From NCBI RefSeq assembly GCF_050563545.1, contig NZ_JBNXUM010000031.1:1-64000 (forward strand): 64,000 bases of DNA. The letters run 5' to 3'. Shown here in pieces: positions 20,162 to 27,984 of the stretch; the first letter of the stretch is position 1, and each line of letters starts with the position of its first letter. This stretch comes from Falsiroseomonas sp050563545 (lineage in GTDB: Bacteria > Pseudomonadota > Alphaproteobacteria > Acetobacterales > Acetobacteraceae). The translations under genes and the position numbers were made by a program. The notes under the pieces were generated by a model that searched no databases, had not been told where the DNA came from, and worked only from the letters and a program-made list of their open reading frames with translations.

Positions 20162-20692
20162 ATGGCCAGCCTCACGATCCGAGATTCCCGTCCCGACGAC
20201 ATCCCGGCGATCGCGCCGATCTACGGTCACTGGGTCGAGACGGGGCTGGCGAGCTTCGAGCTCGAGCCGCCCGACGAGGCCGAAATGGCGAAGCGCCGCG
20301 AGGCGGTGCTGGCCAACGGCTTCCCCTACATCGTGGCGGAAGCCGAGGGCGGGCGCGTGCTCGGCTATGCCTACGTCTCGCACTGGCGGACGCGGCCAGC
20401 CTATCGCTTTGCCTGCGAGAACTCGGTCTATGTCGCGAAGGACGCAAACCGCGGCGGCGTGGGGCGGGCGCTGCTGGAGGCGCTGATCGAGCGGTGCACG
20501 GCGCGAGGCCTCAGGCTGATGGTGGCGGTGATCGGCGACAGCGGCAACGCGGCGTCCATCGGGCTGCACAGGTCCTGCGGCTTCGCGATGGTCGGCGTGC
20601 TGCCGGCGGTGGGCTGGAAGCATGATCGCTGGGTGGACAGCGTGCTGATGACGCGGGCGCTGGGCGAGGGGGCGGCGACGCCGCCGGTTTAG
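20162..20692 (+). CDS. GNAT N-acetyltransferase, phosphinothricin/methionine-sulfone acetyltransferase type
   Basis: This 176-residue GNAT enzyme resembles the Pat/Bar/MnaT (YncA) group, which acetylates phosphinothricin, methionine sulfoximine and related glutamate analogues or amino acids with acetyl-CoA. The marks are IRDSRPDDIPAIAPIYGHWV at the N-terminus, a TGLASFELEPPD substrate loop, the acetyl-CoA segment VAKDANRGGVGRALLEALIE (motif A) and GDSGNAASIGLHRSCGF (motif B). Start ATG 20162 fits the family; an in-frame start at 20111 adds an unrelated tail. An inverted repeat TTTAGGG/CCCTAAA (20688-20723) overlaps the end of the gene and may end transcription. Confidence 0.85.
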   Translation: MASLTIRDSRPDDIPAIAPIYGHWVETGLASFELEPPDEAEMAKRREAVLANGFPYIVAEAEGGRVLGYAYVSHWRTRPAYRFACENSVYVAKDANRGGVGRALLEALIERCTARGLRLMVAVIGDSGNAASIGLHRSCGFAMVGVLPAVGWKHDRWVDSVLMTRALGEGAATPPV

Positions 20693-21036
20693 GGTTTTGG
20701 CGCTTTAGGCTTTTAGCCCTAAAGAGGTCGTGGGCTTCGGACAAATGCCCGGCCCCGGGCAGGTCAACGCGGCAGCGGATTCACGGCTTCAAAGAGCGGC
20801 GGCCTCCTCGACAGAGACGATATTCCTATACTACGGACGCCCGGACTGCGACGTCCAGCAAAACCCGTGGGCTGCCCGCAGCGGCCTGGGACCGTCGGGC
20901 CGGGGCCTCACATGCCCGCTTTGTGGGCGTCCCTGGGCGAGGTCTGCATCGGTTGTGGGCGAGGTCCCGCTGACGTGCCCAATCCATGCGCGCATCGCCC
21001 TTGCGGCGGCCGCCCCACGCGCGCGAGATCGGCGCC
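20693..21036. other. 344-bp gap between GNAT gene and FAD oxidase gene
   Basis: No convincing gene is seen; short open frames here have no family features. It holds the right arm of the TTTAGGG/CCCTAAA inverted repeat and a short AT-richer patch around 20817-20832 with a TATACT box (20827-20832). A matching -35 box at 17 bp spacing is not found, so any promoter is uncertain. Confidence 0.4.
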
Positions 21037-22434
21037 ATGCCGGAGAGCCCGCAACGCTCGCATGACATCGCCGCGCTGAAGGCCGCGCTGCCCGGCCTCG
21101 CCTTGATCGAGGACCGCGCCCTCGTCCGCCAGCGCTCGCGCGACTTCTTCTGGTTCAGCCCGATCCTTGAGCGCGCGCTCAGGCATAAATCGGCCGACGC
21201 GGTCGCCCTGCCCAGGTCGGAGGAGGAGGTGCTGGCACTCGCCTCGGCCTGCGCCAGGTTGCGCATTCCGGTCACCGTGCGCGGGGCGGGCACCGGCACC
21301 TATGGCCAGGGCGTGCCGGAACGCGGCGGCGTGCTGCTCGACATGACGGGGCTCGACCGCGTGGTCTTCGCCGACCGCGAACGGGGGCTCCGCGCGCAAT
21401 CCGGCATGCGCATGATGGCCGCCGAGGACGCCGCGATCCCTGCGGGCGGCGAGCTTCGCATCCATCCCTCGACCAAGCGCATGGCGACCCTCGGCGGCTT
21501 CTTCTGCGGGGGGTCGGGGGGCATCGGCGCACTGCTCTGGGGCGGCCTGCGGGAGCCCGGGAACATGAGCGGCGCGCGCGTCGTCACGCTGGAGGAGACG
21601 CCGCGCGTGCTGGAGCTGCGCGGCGCCGAGTGCAACCTGGTCAACCGCACCTACGGCGCGACGGGCATCGTGACGGAGGTCGAGGTGCCGCTCGCGCCGC
21701 ATCGCGACTGGCGCGACGCCGCCGCCGCCTTCCGCGACTTCATGGATGCAGCGCGCGCCGGCGATGCGCTGGCGCGCAGCGGTCTCGGCGCGAAGTTCTG
21801 CGACGTGCTGGAGGACACCGCGGCGATCGGCCTGCCCGCTGTGGTCGGCAGGGACGCCGCGCCGCCGGGCGCGCATCTGCTGATCGCTATGCTGCCGGCC
21901 GAGCAGGAGGCCGCCTTCGCGGCGCTGATGGCCGCGCATCATGGCCGCGTCACGCTCTGGGCCGGCAGCCGCGCGCGGGAGGCCGACCCGGACGCGACGC
22001 CGATCTACGAATGCGGCTGGGGCCACGCGACGCTGCACGCGCGCAAGGTGGACCGCACGCTGACCTACCTGCAGACGCTGAACCCGCCCGGGCGCGTGCT
22101 GGAGAGCATCGAATGGTCCTGGCGGCATTTCGGCGGGCGCGAGATGCCGATCCATCTCTGCTTCATCCTGTATGAGAACGAGGTCGCGGCGAACGGCGCG
22201 CATCTGCTGCGCCTGCCTGCCGAGCCCGAGGCCGCGCAGGCCAGGCTCGATGCGATCATCGCCGCGCATGAGGCGGCCGGCATTCCCGTCGCCAATCCGC
22301 ATGTGAACACCGTGGAGGCGGGCAGCCGGCACAAGCGCGTGCCCGGCGACCAGCTCGGCTTCAAAGCGGAGGTGGATCCGCACGGCCTGCTGAACCCCGG
22401 AAAACTCGAGAGCTACGTGCCCGTGAGGCCATGA
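21037..22434 (+). CDS. FAD-binding oxidoreductase (GlcD/D-lactate dehydrogenase type)
   Basis: The 465-residue protein has a PCMH-type FAD domain: FWFSPILERALRHKSADAV at the entrance, VTVRGAGTGTYGQGVPERGG for the pyrophosphate loop, and TLGGFFCGGSGGIGALLWGG. Its C-terminal half matches the FAD-oxidase cap seen in D-lactate and glycolate oxidases, and ends DPHGLLNPGKLESYV, a strong family signature. It should oxidise a 2-hydroxy acid or similar with FAD; the exact substrate is unknown. Start ATG 21037 gives the family-like N-terminus. The stop is 14 bp before the start of the next gene, a periplasmic receptor, so the two probably form an operon for uptake and oxidation of one compound. Confidence 0.85.
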   Translation: MPESPQRSHDIAALKAALPGLALIEDRALVRQRSRDFFWFSPILERALRHKSADAVALPRSEEEVLALASACARLRIPVTVRGAGTGTYGQGVPERGGVLLDMTGLDRVVFADRERGLRAQSGMRMMAAEDAAIPAGGELRIHPSTKRMATLGGFFCGGSGGIGALLWGGLREPGNMSGARVVTLEETPRVLELRGAECNLVNRTYGATGIVTEVEVPLAPHRDWRDAAAAFRDFMDAARAGDALARSGLGAKFCDVLEDTAAIGLPAVVGRDAAPPGAHLLIAMLPAEQEAAFAALMAAHHGRVTLWAGSRAREADPDATPIYECGWGHATLHARKVDRTLTYLQTLNPPGRVLESIEWSWRHFGGREMPIHLCFILYENEVAANGAHLLRLPAEPEAAQARLDAIIAAHEAAGIPVANPHVNTVEAGSRHKRVPGDQLGFKAEVDPHGLLNPGKLESYVPVRP

Positions 22435-22448
22435 AGAAGGAGACGACG

Positions 22449-23483
22449 ATGACCGTTCTTTCCCGCCGCCAGGCGCTGCTCGGCGCCGGTGCGCTGCTCG
22501 CGGCACCACGCATCGGCAACGCGCAAGCGCTGCCGCGCGTGCGCTTCACGCTGGACTGGACCTTCCACGGCTCCTACGCCTTCGCCGCCGCCGGCGAGCG
22601 CAACGGCATCTTCCGCGACCACGGCATCGACTTCTCCATCAGCCGCGGCTTCGGCTCGGGCCGCGTGCCGATCGACATTGCCGCCGGCACCTACGACATC
22701 GGCATCGGCGACATGACGCCGGCGATCCGCTTCATGGCCGAGAATCCGCAGCGCGACGTCGTCGCCGTCGCGATCGTCTACGACCAGTCGCCTGCCTGCT
22801 GCACCGTGCGTGCCGACGGCCCGATCACCGAGCCGAAGATGCTGGAAGGCAAGACGCTCGCGGCGCCGGAATTCGACGGCGGGCGCCAGATCTTCCCGGT
22901 CTTCGCCCGCGCCGTCGGCTTCGACGCGTCGAAGGTGAGCTGGAACTCCATCTCGCCCGAGCTCCGCGAGCCCATGCTGGTGCAGCGCCGTGCCGACGGG
23001 ATCACGGGCTTCATCACCTCCACCGGGCTGAGCCTGAAGGCGCTCGGGATGGATTGGCCGCAGCAGCGCATCTTCCGCTACAAGAACTACGGGATGGATT
23101 TCTACGGATCGGGCCTGCTGACGACGCGGACCTTCCTGCGCGAGAAGCCGGAGGTCGCGCGCCAGGCGATCGCGGCGCTGCTGAAGGCGCAGATCTGGGC
23201 CTATCGCAATCCCGACCAGGCCATCGCCTTCCTCAAGCAGCGCGAGACGCTCACCGACGTCGCGATCGAGACCGAGCGCCAGCAGGTCACCTTCAACGAG
23301 ATGATGGTCAGCGACGTCGTGAAGCAGCATGGCATGAGTCATTTCGAGCCTGCTCGCGCGCAGAAGCAGATAGACGCGGTGGTCGAGACCTTCGCGCTGC
23401 CGAACAAGCCGAGCGTGGACCAGGTCTATGACGGCCGCTTCCTGCCGCCGGCGAACGAGTTGCGGCTGACGGCCGGCGCCTGA
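22449..23483 (+). CDS. ABC transporter substrate-binding protein, NMT1/THI5-like
   Basis: This 344-residue periplasmic protein has a Tat-like signal (LSRRQALLGAGALLAAPRIG) and an NMT1/SsuA-type fold starting VRFTLDWTFHGSYAFAAAG. Members bind pyrimidine precursors, riboflavin, sulfonates, nitrate or aromatic acids for ABC import. The start is placed at ATG 22449 because AAGGAG stands six bases upstream, although an in-frame ATG at 22431 overlaps the oxidase stop. No permease or ATPase is adjacent, so it is an orphan receptor or its partners lie elsewhere. Pairing with the FAD oxidase suggests a shared substrate. Confidence 0.85.
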   Translation: MTVLSRRQALLGAGALLAAPRIGNAQALPRVRFTLDWTFHGSYAFAAAGERNGIFRDHGIDFSISRGFGSGRVPIDIAAGTYDIGIGDMTPAIRFMAENPQRDVVAVAIVYDQSPACCTVRADGPITEPKMLEGKTLAAPEFDGGRQIFPVFARAVGFDASKVSWNSISPELREPMLVQRRADGITGFITSTGLSLKALGMDWPQQRIFRYKNYGMDFYGSGLLTTRTFLREKPEVARQAIAALLKAQIWAYRNPDQAIAFLKQRETLTDVAIETERQQVTFNEMMVSDVVKQHGMSHFEPARAQKQIDAVVETFALPNKPSVDQVYDGRFLPPANELRLTAGA

Positions 23484-23806
23484 CGCAGGCAGCCCCCTCT
23501 CCCCGGTCGGGGCAGGGCGATCGCATTTGGATCTGGCGCGATGTCGCCCGCCCAGGACGTTCCCTCTCCCGCCTTGGCGCGGGGCCGACGCGCTGCGTCG
23601 GCGCCGGAACGGTTGGCTTCAGCCGACAATGCGAGGGCTGGTCAGGGTGGGGGTAGGGCGCGAAGCGTTGGCCGCGATGGTCTGACCAGCTTCGCGACCC
23701 CCTCACCTAACCTCTCCCCCTTCCAGGGGGAGAGGCAAAGAAAGGGGCAGCGCCGCCATAAGCGATTGCCCTGCGCCGCGGCGGGAGGGGCGAGCCCCGC
23801 CTCGGG
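23484..23806. other. 323-bp intergenic region with hairpin repeats
   Basis: Convergent gap between the receptor gene and the VOC gene. No gene is seen. It contains a partial CTCTCCCC repeat near 23490-23517 and a full unit at 23699-23735: CCTCACC tail, CCTCTCCCCC (23711-23720), loop TTCCA, GGGGGAGAGG (23726-23735). The full unit is the same element as at 3495-3612 and could stop transcription from either side. Confidence 0.5.
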
Positions 23807-24331
23807 TCAGCCGGCCTCGGCCAGTAGCGCGTTGAGGTCGAGCCGCTTCGTGACCATCGCCAGCGTGCCGTCGGCCTCGCGCGGCCAGTCCTCCCGCGGG
23901 CGGTCGCGGTAGAGCTCGACGCCGTTGCCGTCGGGATCGCGGAGATAGAGCGCCTCGGACACGCCGTGGTCGGACGCGCCTTCCAGCGGCCAGCCCGCCT
24001 CCACCAGGCGCTGCAGCGCGCGGGCGAGGGCAGGGCGGTCGGGATACAGCAGCGCGACGTGGTAGAGGCCCGTCGTTCCGAAGGGCGGGGGGCTGCCGCC
24101 GGCGCTCTCCCAGGTGTTCAGCGCGATGTGGTGGTGGTAGCCGTCGGCCGAGAGGAAGACCGCGTGGTTTCCCATGCGCTGCTGCTCCTCCAGGCCGATG
24201 AGGTCGCGCCAGAAGGCGAGCGCGCGGTCGAGGTCGGCGACTTTGAGATGGACATGGCCGATGCGCAGCCCGGTAACGGAAGGCGCGCGGGCAGGCGGGC
24301 TCAGGGGGGTGCGATCGAGGACGGCGGACAT
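23807..24331 (-). CDS. VOC family (glyoxalase/extradiol dioxygenase-like) protein
   Basis: The 174-residue product is a vicinal-oxygen-chelate fold protein with metal-ligand positions typical of the family: GHVHLKVADLDRALAFWRD, a second strand HHHIALNTW, GLYHVALLYPDR and the last ligand in DPDGNGVELYRDRP. It is close to the CatE-like group of catechol-2,3-dioxygenase-type proteins, but activity cannot be assigned. The ATG at 24331 has AAGGAG upstream at good spacing. It is divergent from the thioredoxin-like gene with a 254-bp region between them. Start and frame are firm. Confidence 0.85.
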   Translation of the reverse strand: MSAVLDRTPLSPPARAPSVTGLRIGHVHLKVADLDRALAFWRDLIGLEEQQRMGNHAVFLSADGYHHHIALNTWESAGGSPPPFGTTGLYHVALLYPDRPALARALQRLVEAGWPLEGASDHGVSEALYLRDPDGNGVELYRDRPREDWPREADGTLAMVTKRLDLNALLAEAG

Positions 24332-24585
24332 GGCGGGGCTCCTTGCGTGCTGGCGATGAGATGGAGCGGTGTCGCGCGCGCTTCCAATCCATTCACGGGA
24401 TCGGGGCCATCACGGCGGCCGATGGCGATAACGTTCGCCGGCATCGCCGGCCGCGGCGGGGGTCCGAATGGCATGCGCCCGCGGGAGATTAGGCGCTTGC
24501 CGGACGACACTTCCGTGAGCGATACGACCGGGATGCGGGAGAAAAATAGGAGGCGCCGGGATGCGCGGTCGCCAGGGGCGGCGGC

Positions 24586-25035
24586 GTGAGCGAAGGCGAG
24601 CCGCAGACCGCCAGCGTCATCCTCTGCCTGCGCTGCGACACCGCGAACCGGGTGCCGGCGGCGCGCCTGGCCGAGCAGCCGCATTGCGGGACGTGCAAGC
24701 ACCCCCTGTTCGAGGGGCGTGCCGTGCGGCTGAGCGAGCCGCGGGCGCGCCGGCATATCGCGCGCAGCGGCATCCCGGTGCTGGTGGAGTTCTGGGCAGC
24801 CTGGAACACGCGGTGCTGGTGGATGGCGCTTGACATCGCGCAGGCCGCCCGCCGGATCGAGCCGGGGATGCGGCTGGTGAAGGTCTCGGTGGAGGATGCG
24901 CCGAAGTTGGCGAAGGAGCTCGGCATCGTGGCCGTGCCGACGCTGGTGCTGTTCCGCGACGGGCAGGAGGTGAAGCGGAGCACGGAGTCGATGAAGGCGC
25001 CGCAGATCCTGACCTGGGCCGGCGCGGAGGATTGA
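24586..25035 (+). CDS. Thioredoxin-2-like protein with degenerate active site
   Basis: The 149-residue protein has the layout of thioredoxin 2 (TrxC): an N-terminal zinc-ribbon with Cys14-x-x-Cys17 and Cys34-x-x-Cys37, then a thioredoxin fold with VLVEFWAAW, the cis-proline motif AVPTLVLF (Pro118), and a closing helix. The active site that should read WCGPC instead reads WNTRC (residues 73-77), so the attacking cysteine is Asn74 and only the resolving cysteine remains. It should be unable to run a normal dithiol cycle and may serve as a chaperone, zinc-redox sensor or mixed-disulfide trap. The start is GTG 24586. It converges on rpoH across a terminator hairpin. Confidence 0.8.
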   Translation: MSEGEPQTASVILCLRCDTANRVPAARLAEQPHCGTCKHPLFEGRAVRLSEPRARRHIARSGIPVLVEFWAAWNTRCWWMALDIAQAARRIEPGMRLVKVSVEDAPKLAKELGIVAVPTLVLFRDGQEVKRSTESMKAPQILTWAGAED

Positions 25036-25060
25036 AGGCCGTCGAGGATCGGGTGCGGGC

Positions 25061-25094
25061 AAGGAAAAGGGCCGGCGGATCGCTCCGCCGGCCC
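25061..25094 (-). terminator. Intrinsic terminator for rpoH (possibly bidirectional)
   Basis: GGGCCGGCGGA (25069-25079) pairs perfectly with TCCGCCGGCCC (25084-25094) around TCGC. On the - strand the stem is followed by TTTTCCTT (25068-25061), a good terminator tail for rpoH. On the + strand only TT follows, so termination of the thioredoxin-like gene would be weaker. Confidence 0.75.
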
Positions 25095-25112
25095 TTCGCC
25101 ATTCGATGGTGC

Positions 25113-25184
25113 GCGATCAGCCGACCGCGAGCCTTCGCGATCAGCCGACCGCGAGCCGTCGCGATCAGCCGACCGCGAGCCTGC
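25113..25184. repeat. Three tandem 24-bp copies at the 3' end of rpoH
   Basis: Units 25113-25136, 25137-25160 and 25161-25184 share GCGATCAGCCGACCGCGAGC and differ only in the last bases. The rightmost copy contains the last codons and stop of rpoH. The other two repeat the same codons and stop in frame downstream, giving three successive TGA stops. Confidence 0.9.
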
Positions 25185-26046
25185 GCTCGACGATCTGCGT
25201 CTTCATGCTCTTCTGGAGCTTCTCGAAGGCGCGGACCTCGATCTGGCGGACGCGCTCGCGGCTGATGTTGTACTGCTGGCTCAGCTCCTCGAGCGTGGTA
25301 GGCTCGTCCTTCAGGCGCCGCTCGATCAGGATGTGGCGTTCCCGGTCGTTCAGCGTCTTCAGCGCCTCGCCCAGAAGCTGGCGGCGGTTGGACATGTCCT
25401 GCCGCTCGGCCAGCTCCTCCTCCTGGCTTTCGCTGTCGTCCACCAGCCAGTCCTGCCACTCGCCCTCGCTGTCGGCGCGGACGGGGGCGTTCAGGCTGTT
25501 GTCGGGCGAGGCCAGGCGCCGGTTCATGCTGACCACGTCGGCCTCGGGCACCTGCAGGGCCTTCGCGATCTTCTCGACCTGCTCGGGCTTGAGGTCGCCT
25601 TCCTCCAGCGCGCTCATCTGGCCCTTCAGCCGGCGCAGGTTGAAGAACAGCTTCTTTTGCGCCGCCGTCGTGCCCATCTTCACGAGCGACCAGCTGTGCA
25701 GGATGTACTCCTGGATGGCGGCACGGATCCACCACATGGCGTAGGTGGCCAGGCGGAAGCCGCGGTCCGGGTCGAACCGCTTCACCGCCTGCATCATGCC
25801 GACATTGCCTTCCGAGATCAGCTCGCCGACCGGCAGGCCGTAGCCGCGGTAGCCCATGGCGATCTTGGCAACGAGGCGAAGGTGGGACGTGACCAGCTTG
25901 TGCGCGGCCTGCTCGTCGCCTTCGTCCTTCCAACGCTTCGAGAGGGAAAGCTCCTCTTCCGGCGTCAGCATCGGGAACTTGCGGATCTCCTGGAGGTAGC
26001 GGGAGAGGTTGCCCTCCGGGGCGATCGGGATGGACATGGAAGCCAT
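25165..26046 (-). CDS. rpoH: RNA polymerase heat-shock sigma factor RpoH (sigma-32)
   Basis: RpoH directs RNA polymerase to chaperone and protease promoters after heat or misfolding stress; FtsH, also in this window, degrades it in E. coli. The 293-residue protein has sigma region 2 (KLVTSHLRLVAKIAMGYRGY, ISEGNVGMMQAVKRFDP, TYAMWWIRAAIQEYIL), the RpoH box QKKLFFNLR (residues 130-138) that marks sigma-32, and region 4 with the helix-turn-helix NISRERVRQIEVRAFEKL. ATG 26046 is taken because AGGAGG lies upstream; MSIPIAP at 26037 is an alternative. A candidate promoter lies about 215 bp upstream, leaving a long leader. The 3' end is duplicated in tandem. Confidence 0.97.
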   Translation of the reverse strand: MASMSIPIAPEGNLSRYLQEIRKFPMLTPEEELSLSKRWKDEGDEQAAHKLVTSHLRLVAKIAMGYRGYGLPVGELISEGNVGMMQAVKRFDPDRGFRLATYAMWWIRAAIQEYILHSWSLVKMGTTAAQKKLFFNLRRLKGQMSALEEGDLKPEQVEKIAKALQVPEADVVSMNRRLASPDNSLNAPVRADSEGEWQDWLVDDSESQEEELAERQDMSNRRQLLGEALKTLNDRERHILIERRLKDEPTTLEELSQQYNISRERVRQIEVRAFEKLQKSMKTQIVERRLAVG

Positions 26047-26259
26047 GGAGAGTATCTGCCTCCTGGGCCGGCCGTGCCCCCCGTGACGGCGGGGATCGGT
26101 GCGGCGATGTGGTCCGCCAACGTCATCCGGGCCCTCTCGTGCAATCCCCCTCCCGGTCACGACGGGGAGAGACGGCGCGAGGCCTTCCGTGGGCTGCGGG
26201 ACCGTTTCGGTCCCGGCTTCGACAGGCGCAGCGGCACCCGTCTGTCGTTGACGGCGGCG

Positions 26260-26288
26260 GTTATAGACGATTCACGACCGCCGGTCCA
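26260..26288 (-). promoter_or_regulatory. Candidate sigma-70 promoter of rpoH
   Basis: Read on the - strand, TGGACC (26288-26283) and TATAAC (26265-26260) are separated by exactly 17 bp. They match 4 of 6 and 5 of 6 consensus bases. The site sits in the gap between the rluD stop and rpoH and would give a leader of roughly 205-210 nt. Confidence 0.45.
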
Positions 26289-26313
26289 GTAAAACCCGAC
26301 TGTCACACTCGGT

Positions 26314-27354
26314 TTAGGTTTCGTAACCTTTGGATACGAAAGCGGCAAGCGCGTCGAGCAGGCCCGCCATGTCAGGCGGAGGTGCCGCGCGGAAGGACAA
26401 CGCCTCGCCCGTCACTGGGTGCCTGAAACCGAGTGTTTCGGCGTGCAGCGCCTGGCGGGGAAAGGCGAGCAGCGCGTCGCGCAGCGCCTCCGGCAGGAGC
26501 TTCGCGGCGGCGGGGGTGCGCCGGCCATAGACGGCGTCGCCCACGATGGGGTGCCCAATATGGGAGAGGTGGACCCTGATCTGGTGTGTCCGGCCCGTCG
26601 CCAGCCGGCAGCGAAGGAGGGAGACGGCGGCGCCATGGGCGCGTTCCAGCTTCCAGCGGGTCAGGGCGTGCTTGCCGCCCCTCGTCACCACCGCCATGCG
26701 CTTGCGGTCGGTGGGGTGGCGGCCGATTGGGGCCTCGACCTCGCCGGCCGCGGTGGCGGGCAGGCCCCAGGCCAGCGCCAGGTACTCGCGGTCCAGGTCC
26801 CGGTTGGCGAAGGCGGCCGAGAGGGCGGTGTGGGCGCGCTCGGTCTTTGCCACGACCATCACGCCGGAGGTGTCCTTGTCCAGGCGGTGGACGATGCCGG
26901 GCCGGGCCTCGCCGCCGATGCCCGAGAGTTCCTCCCCGGCATGGGCGAGGACGGCGTTGACCAGCGTGCCGTCGAGGTTGCCCGGGGCGGGATGGACAAC
27001 CAGACCCGCGGGCTTGTCGAGCACGATGAGGTCGCGGTCCTCGAACAGGATGGTCAGCGGGATCGCCTGGGCCGTCGGCGTCGCCGCGGCGGCCGGAGGG
27101 ATCACCACGGCATAGGTCGCGCCAGCGCGGACGGCTTCCGAGGGGTCGGACAGCTTCGCGCCGTCGCGGGTCGCAGCGCCGGCCTCGATCAGCGCCTTGA
27201 CCCGGGAGCGGGAAAGCCCCTCAAGGGCGCCGGCGAGGAAACGGTCGGCGCGGGTGCCGGCGGCTTCGGGCGGGGCGGTGACCTGGCGAAGGTCGCCTGC
27301 CGCGGTATCGGCGGGGGATGGCGTGGCGGCGCTCAAATGGCTTGTCGGCATCAT
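26314..27354 (-). CDS. rluD: Ribosomal large-subunit pseudouridine synthase RluD family
   Basis: RluD-type enzymes convert uridines of 23S rRNA helix 69 to pseudouridine. The 346-residue protein has an N-terminal S4 RNA-binding domain (RADRFLAGALEGLSRSRVKA), LTILFEDRDLIVLDKPAGLV, and the catalytic-Asp motif GIVHRLDKDTSGVMVVAK, followed by ATGRTHQIRVHLSHIGHPI. All catalytic features are intact. The start at ATG 27354 (or 27351) gives a normal S4 domain; it overlaps the divergent DUF6476 gene by 32 bp, so the two share a promoter region inside each other's 5' ends. rluD beside rpoH is a conserved alphaproteobacterial order. Confidence 0.92.
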   Translation of the reverse strand: MMPTSHLSAATPSPADTAAGDLRQVTAPPEAAGTRADRFLAGALEGLSRSRVKALIEAGAATRDGAKLSDPSEAVRAGATYAVVIPPAAAATPTAQAIPLTILFEDRDLIVLDKPAGLVVHPAPGNLDGTLVNAVLAHAGEELSGIGGEARPGIVHRLDKDTSGVMVVAKTERAHTALSAAFANRDLDREYLALAWGLPATAAGEVEAPIGRHPTDRKRMAVVTRGGKHALTRWKLERAHGAAVSLLRCRLATGRTHQIRVHLSHIGHPIVGDAVYGRRTPAAAKLLPEALRDALLAFPRQALHAETLGFRHPVTGEALSFRAAPPPDMAGLLDALAAFVSKGYET

Positions 27355-27598
27355 GGGGGCGTTGATCGTCGCGGGGACCTTGGCCCTGGCGCTGGTGATC
27401 GTCCAGCGCGTCGGCGCGGCGGGGGAGACGGATGTCGGACTGCGGGCGCTGGGGCAGCCCGCTGGGACGCGGATCCTTTCGGTCGCATCCGCCGAGGGCC
27501 GGATCGCGGTGCTGGTGCAGCGCCCGGACGGGGAGCGCGTGCTGCTGGTGGACCCGAAGCGCGGCCGCGTGGTCGGCGAACTGCGCGCGGCGGACTGA
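27323..27598 (+). CDS. DUF6476-like small membrane protein
   Basis: The 91-residue product has one N-terminal membrane helix (WLVGIMGALIVAGTLALALVIVQRV) and a short periplasmic tail with repeated two-strand segments (TRILSVASAEGRIAVLVQRP, GERVLLVDPKRGRVVGEL) suggesting a beta hairpin. This fits the DUF6476 family found next to rluD in Rhodospirillales; its function is unknown. The start is GTG 27323, after GGGGG; the longer frame to 27197 lies entirely antisense to rluD. The gene overlaps the 5' end of rluD divergently. It is followed three bases later by the DUF2256 gene. Confidence 0.65.
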   Translation: MAALKWLVGIMGALIVAGTLALALVIVQRVGAAGETDVGLRALGQPAGTRILSVASAEGRIAVLVQRPDGERVLLVDPKRGRVVGELRAAD

Positions 27599-27601
27599 GG
27601 C

Positions 27602-27793
27602 ATGGCGCACCGCAAGCCGAACCTGCCGGAGAAGCTGTGCGCGGCCTGCGGGCGTCCCTTCGCCTGGCGGAAGAAGTGGGCGCGGGATTGGGAGCATGTG
27701 CGGTACTGCAGCGATGCCTGCCGGACGGGGCGGCATGGGGCTGCGCGAGAGATGCCTGCTTCGCCGCTTGATCCCGCGCGGAAGCGGGGATAG
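27602..27793 (+). CDS. DUF2256 small zinc-ribbon protein
   Basis: This 63-residue protein matches the DUF2256 family: LPEKLCAACGRPFAWRKKW, then WEHVRYCSDACR. The four cysteines in two CxxC-like pairs (C-x2-C and C-x3-C) likely bind zinc. Function is unknown; members often accompany cryptochrome or photolyase genes elsewhere, but none is here. The ATG at 27602 is three bases after the DUF6476 stop, so the pair may be co-transcribed. It ends 43 bp before tRNA-Glu. Confidence 0.85.
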   Translation: MAHRKPNLPEKLCAACGRPFAWRKKWARDWEHVRYCSDACRTGRHGAAREMPASPLDPARKRG

Positions 27794-27836
27794 AACCCGC
27801 GCCTCGCCGCCGGTCCGCCGGAGGCGCCAGGCCAGG

Positions 27837-27912
27837 GTCCCATTCGTCTAGAGGCCTAGGACACCGCCCTCTCACGGCGGCAACAGGGGTTCGAATCCCC
27901 TATGGGACGCCA
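27837..27912 (+). tRNA. tRNA-Glu (anticodon CTC)
   Basis: A full cloverleaf of 76 nt with encoded CCA. Acceptor strand GTCCCAT (27837-27843) pairs with ATGGGAC (27902-27908); the anticodon stem CCGCC/GGCGG (27864-27868, 27876-27880) holds loop CTCTCAC with anticodon CTC at 27871-27873; the T arm has GGTTCGAATCC. It reads GAG (Glu). Accessory DNA with recombinase remnants follows directly, so it is a plausible integration site. Confidence 0.97.
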
Positions 27913-27984
27913 GTCTTTTCAAGCACTAAGCGGGCCCTGAGCGTCAGCGGTCCAATGCGGCGTCCAATATCGCCCCGGCAGGTG

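Noticed and set aside
20808..20832. Promoter with TCGACA and TATACT before the FAD oxidase
   Set aside because: The boxes are only 13 bp apart, too close for a sigma-70 promoter.
25113..25184. Possible CRISPR array
   Set aside because: The three units are direct tandem copies with no unique spacers, and one lies in the rpoH coding end.
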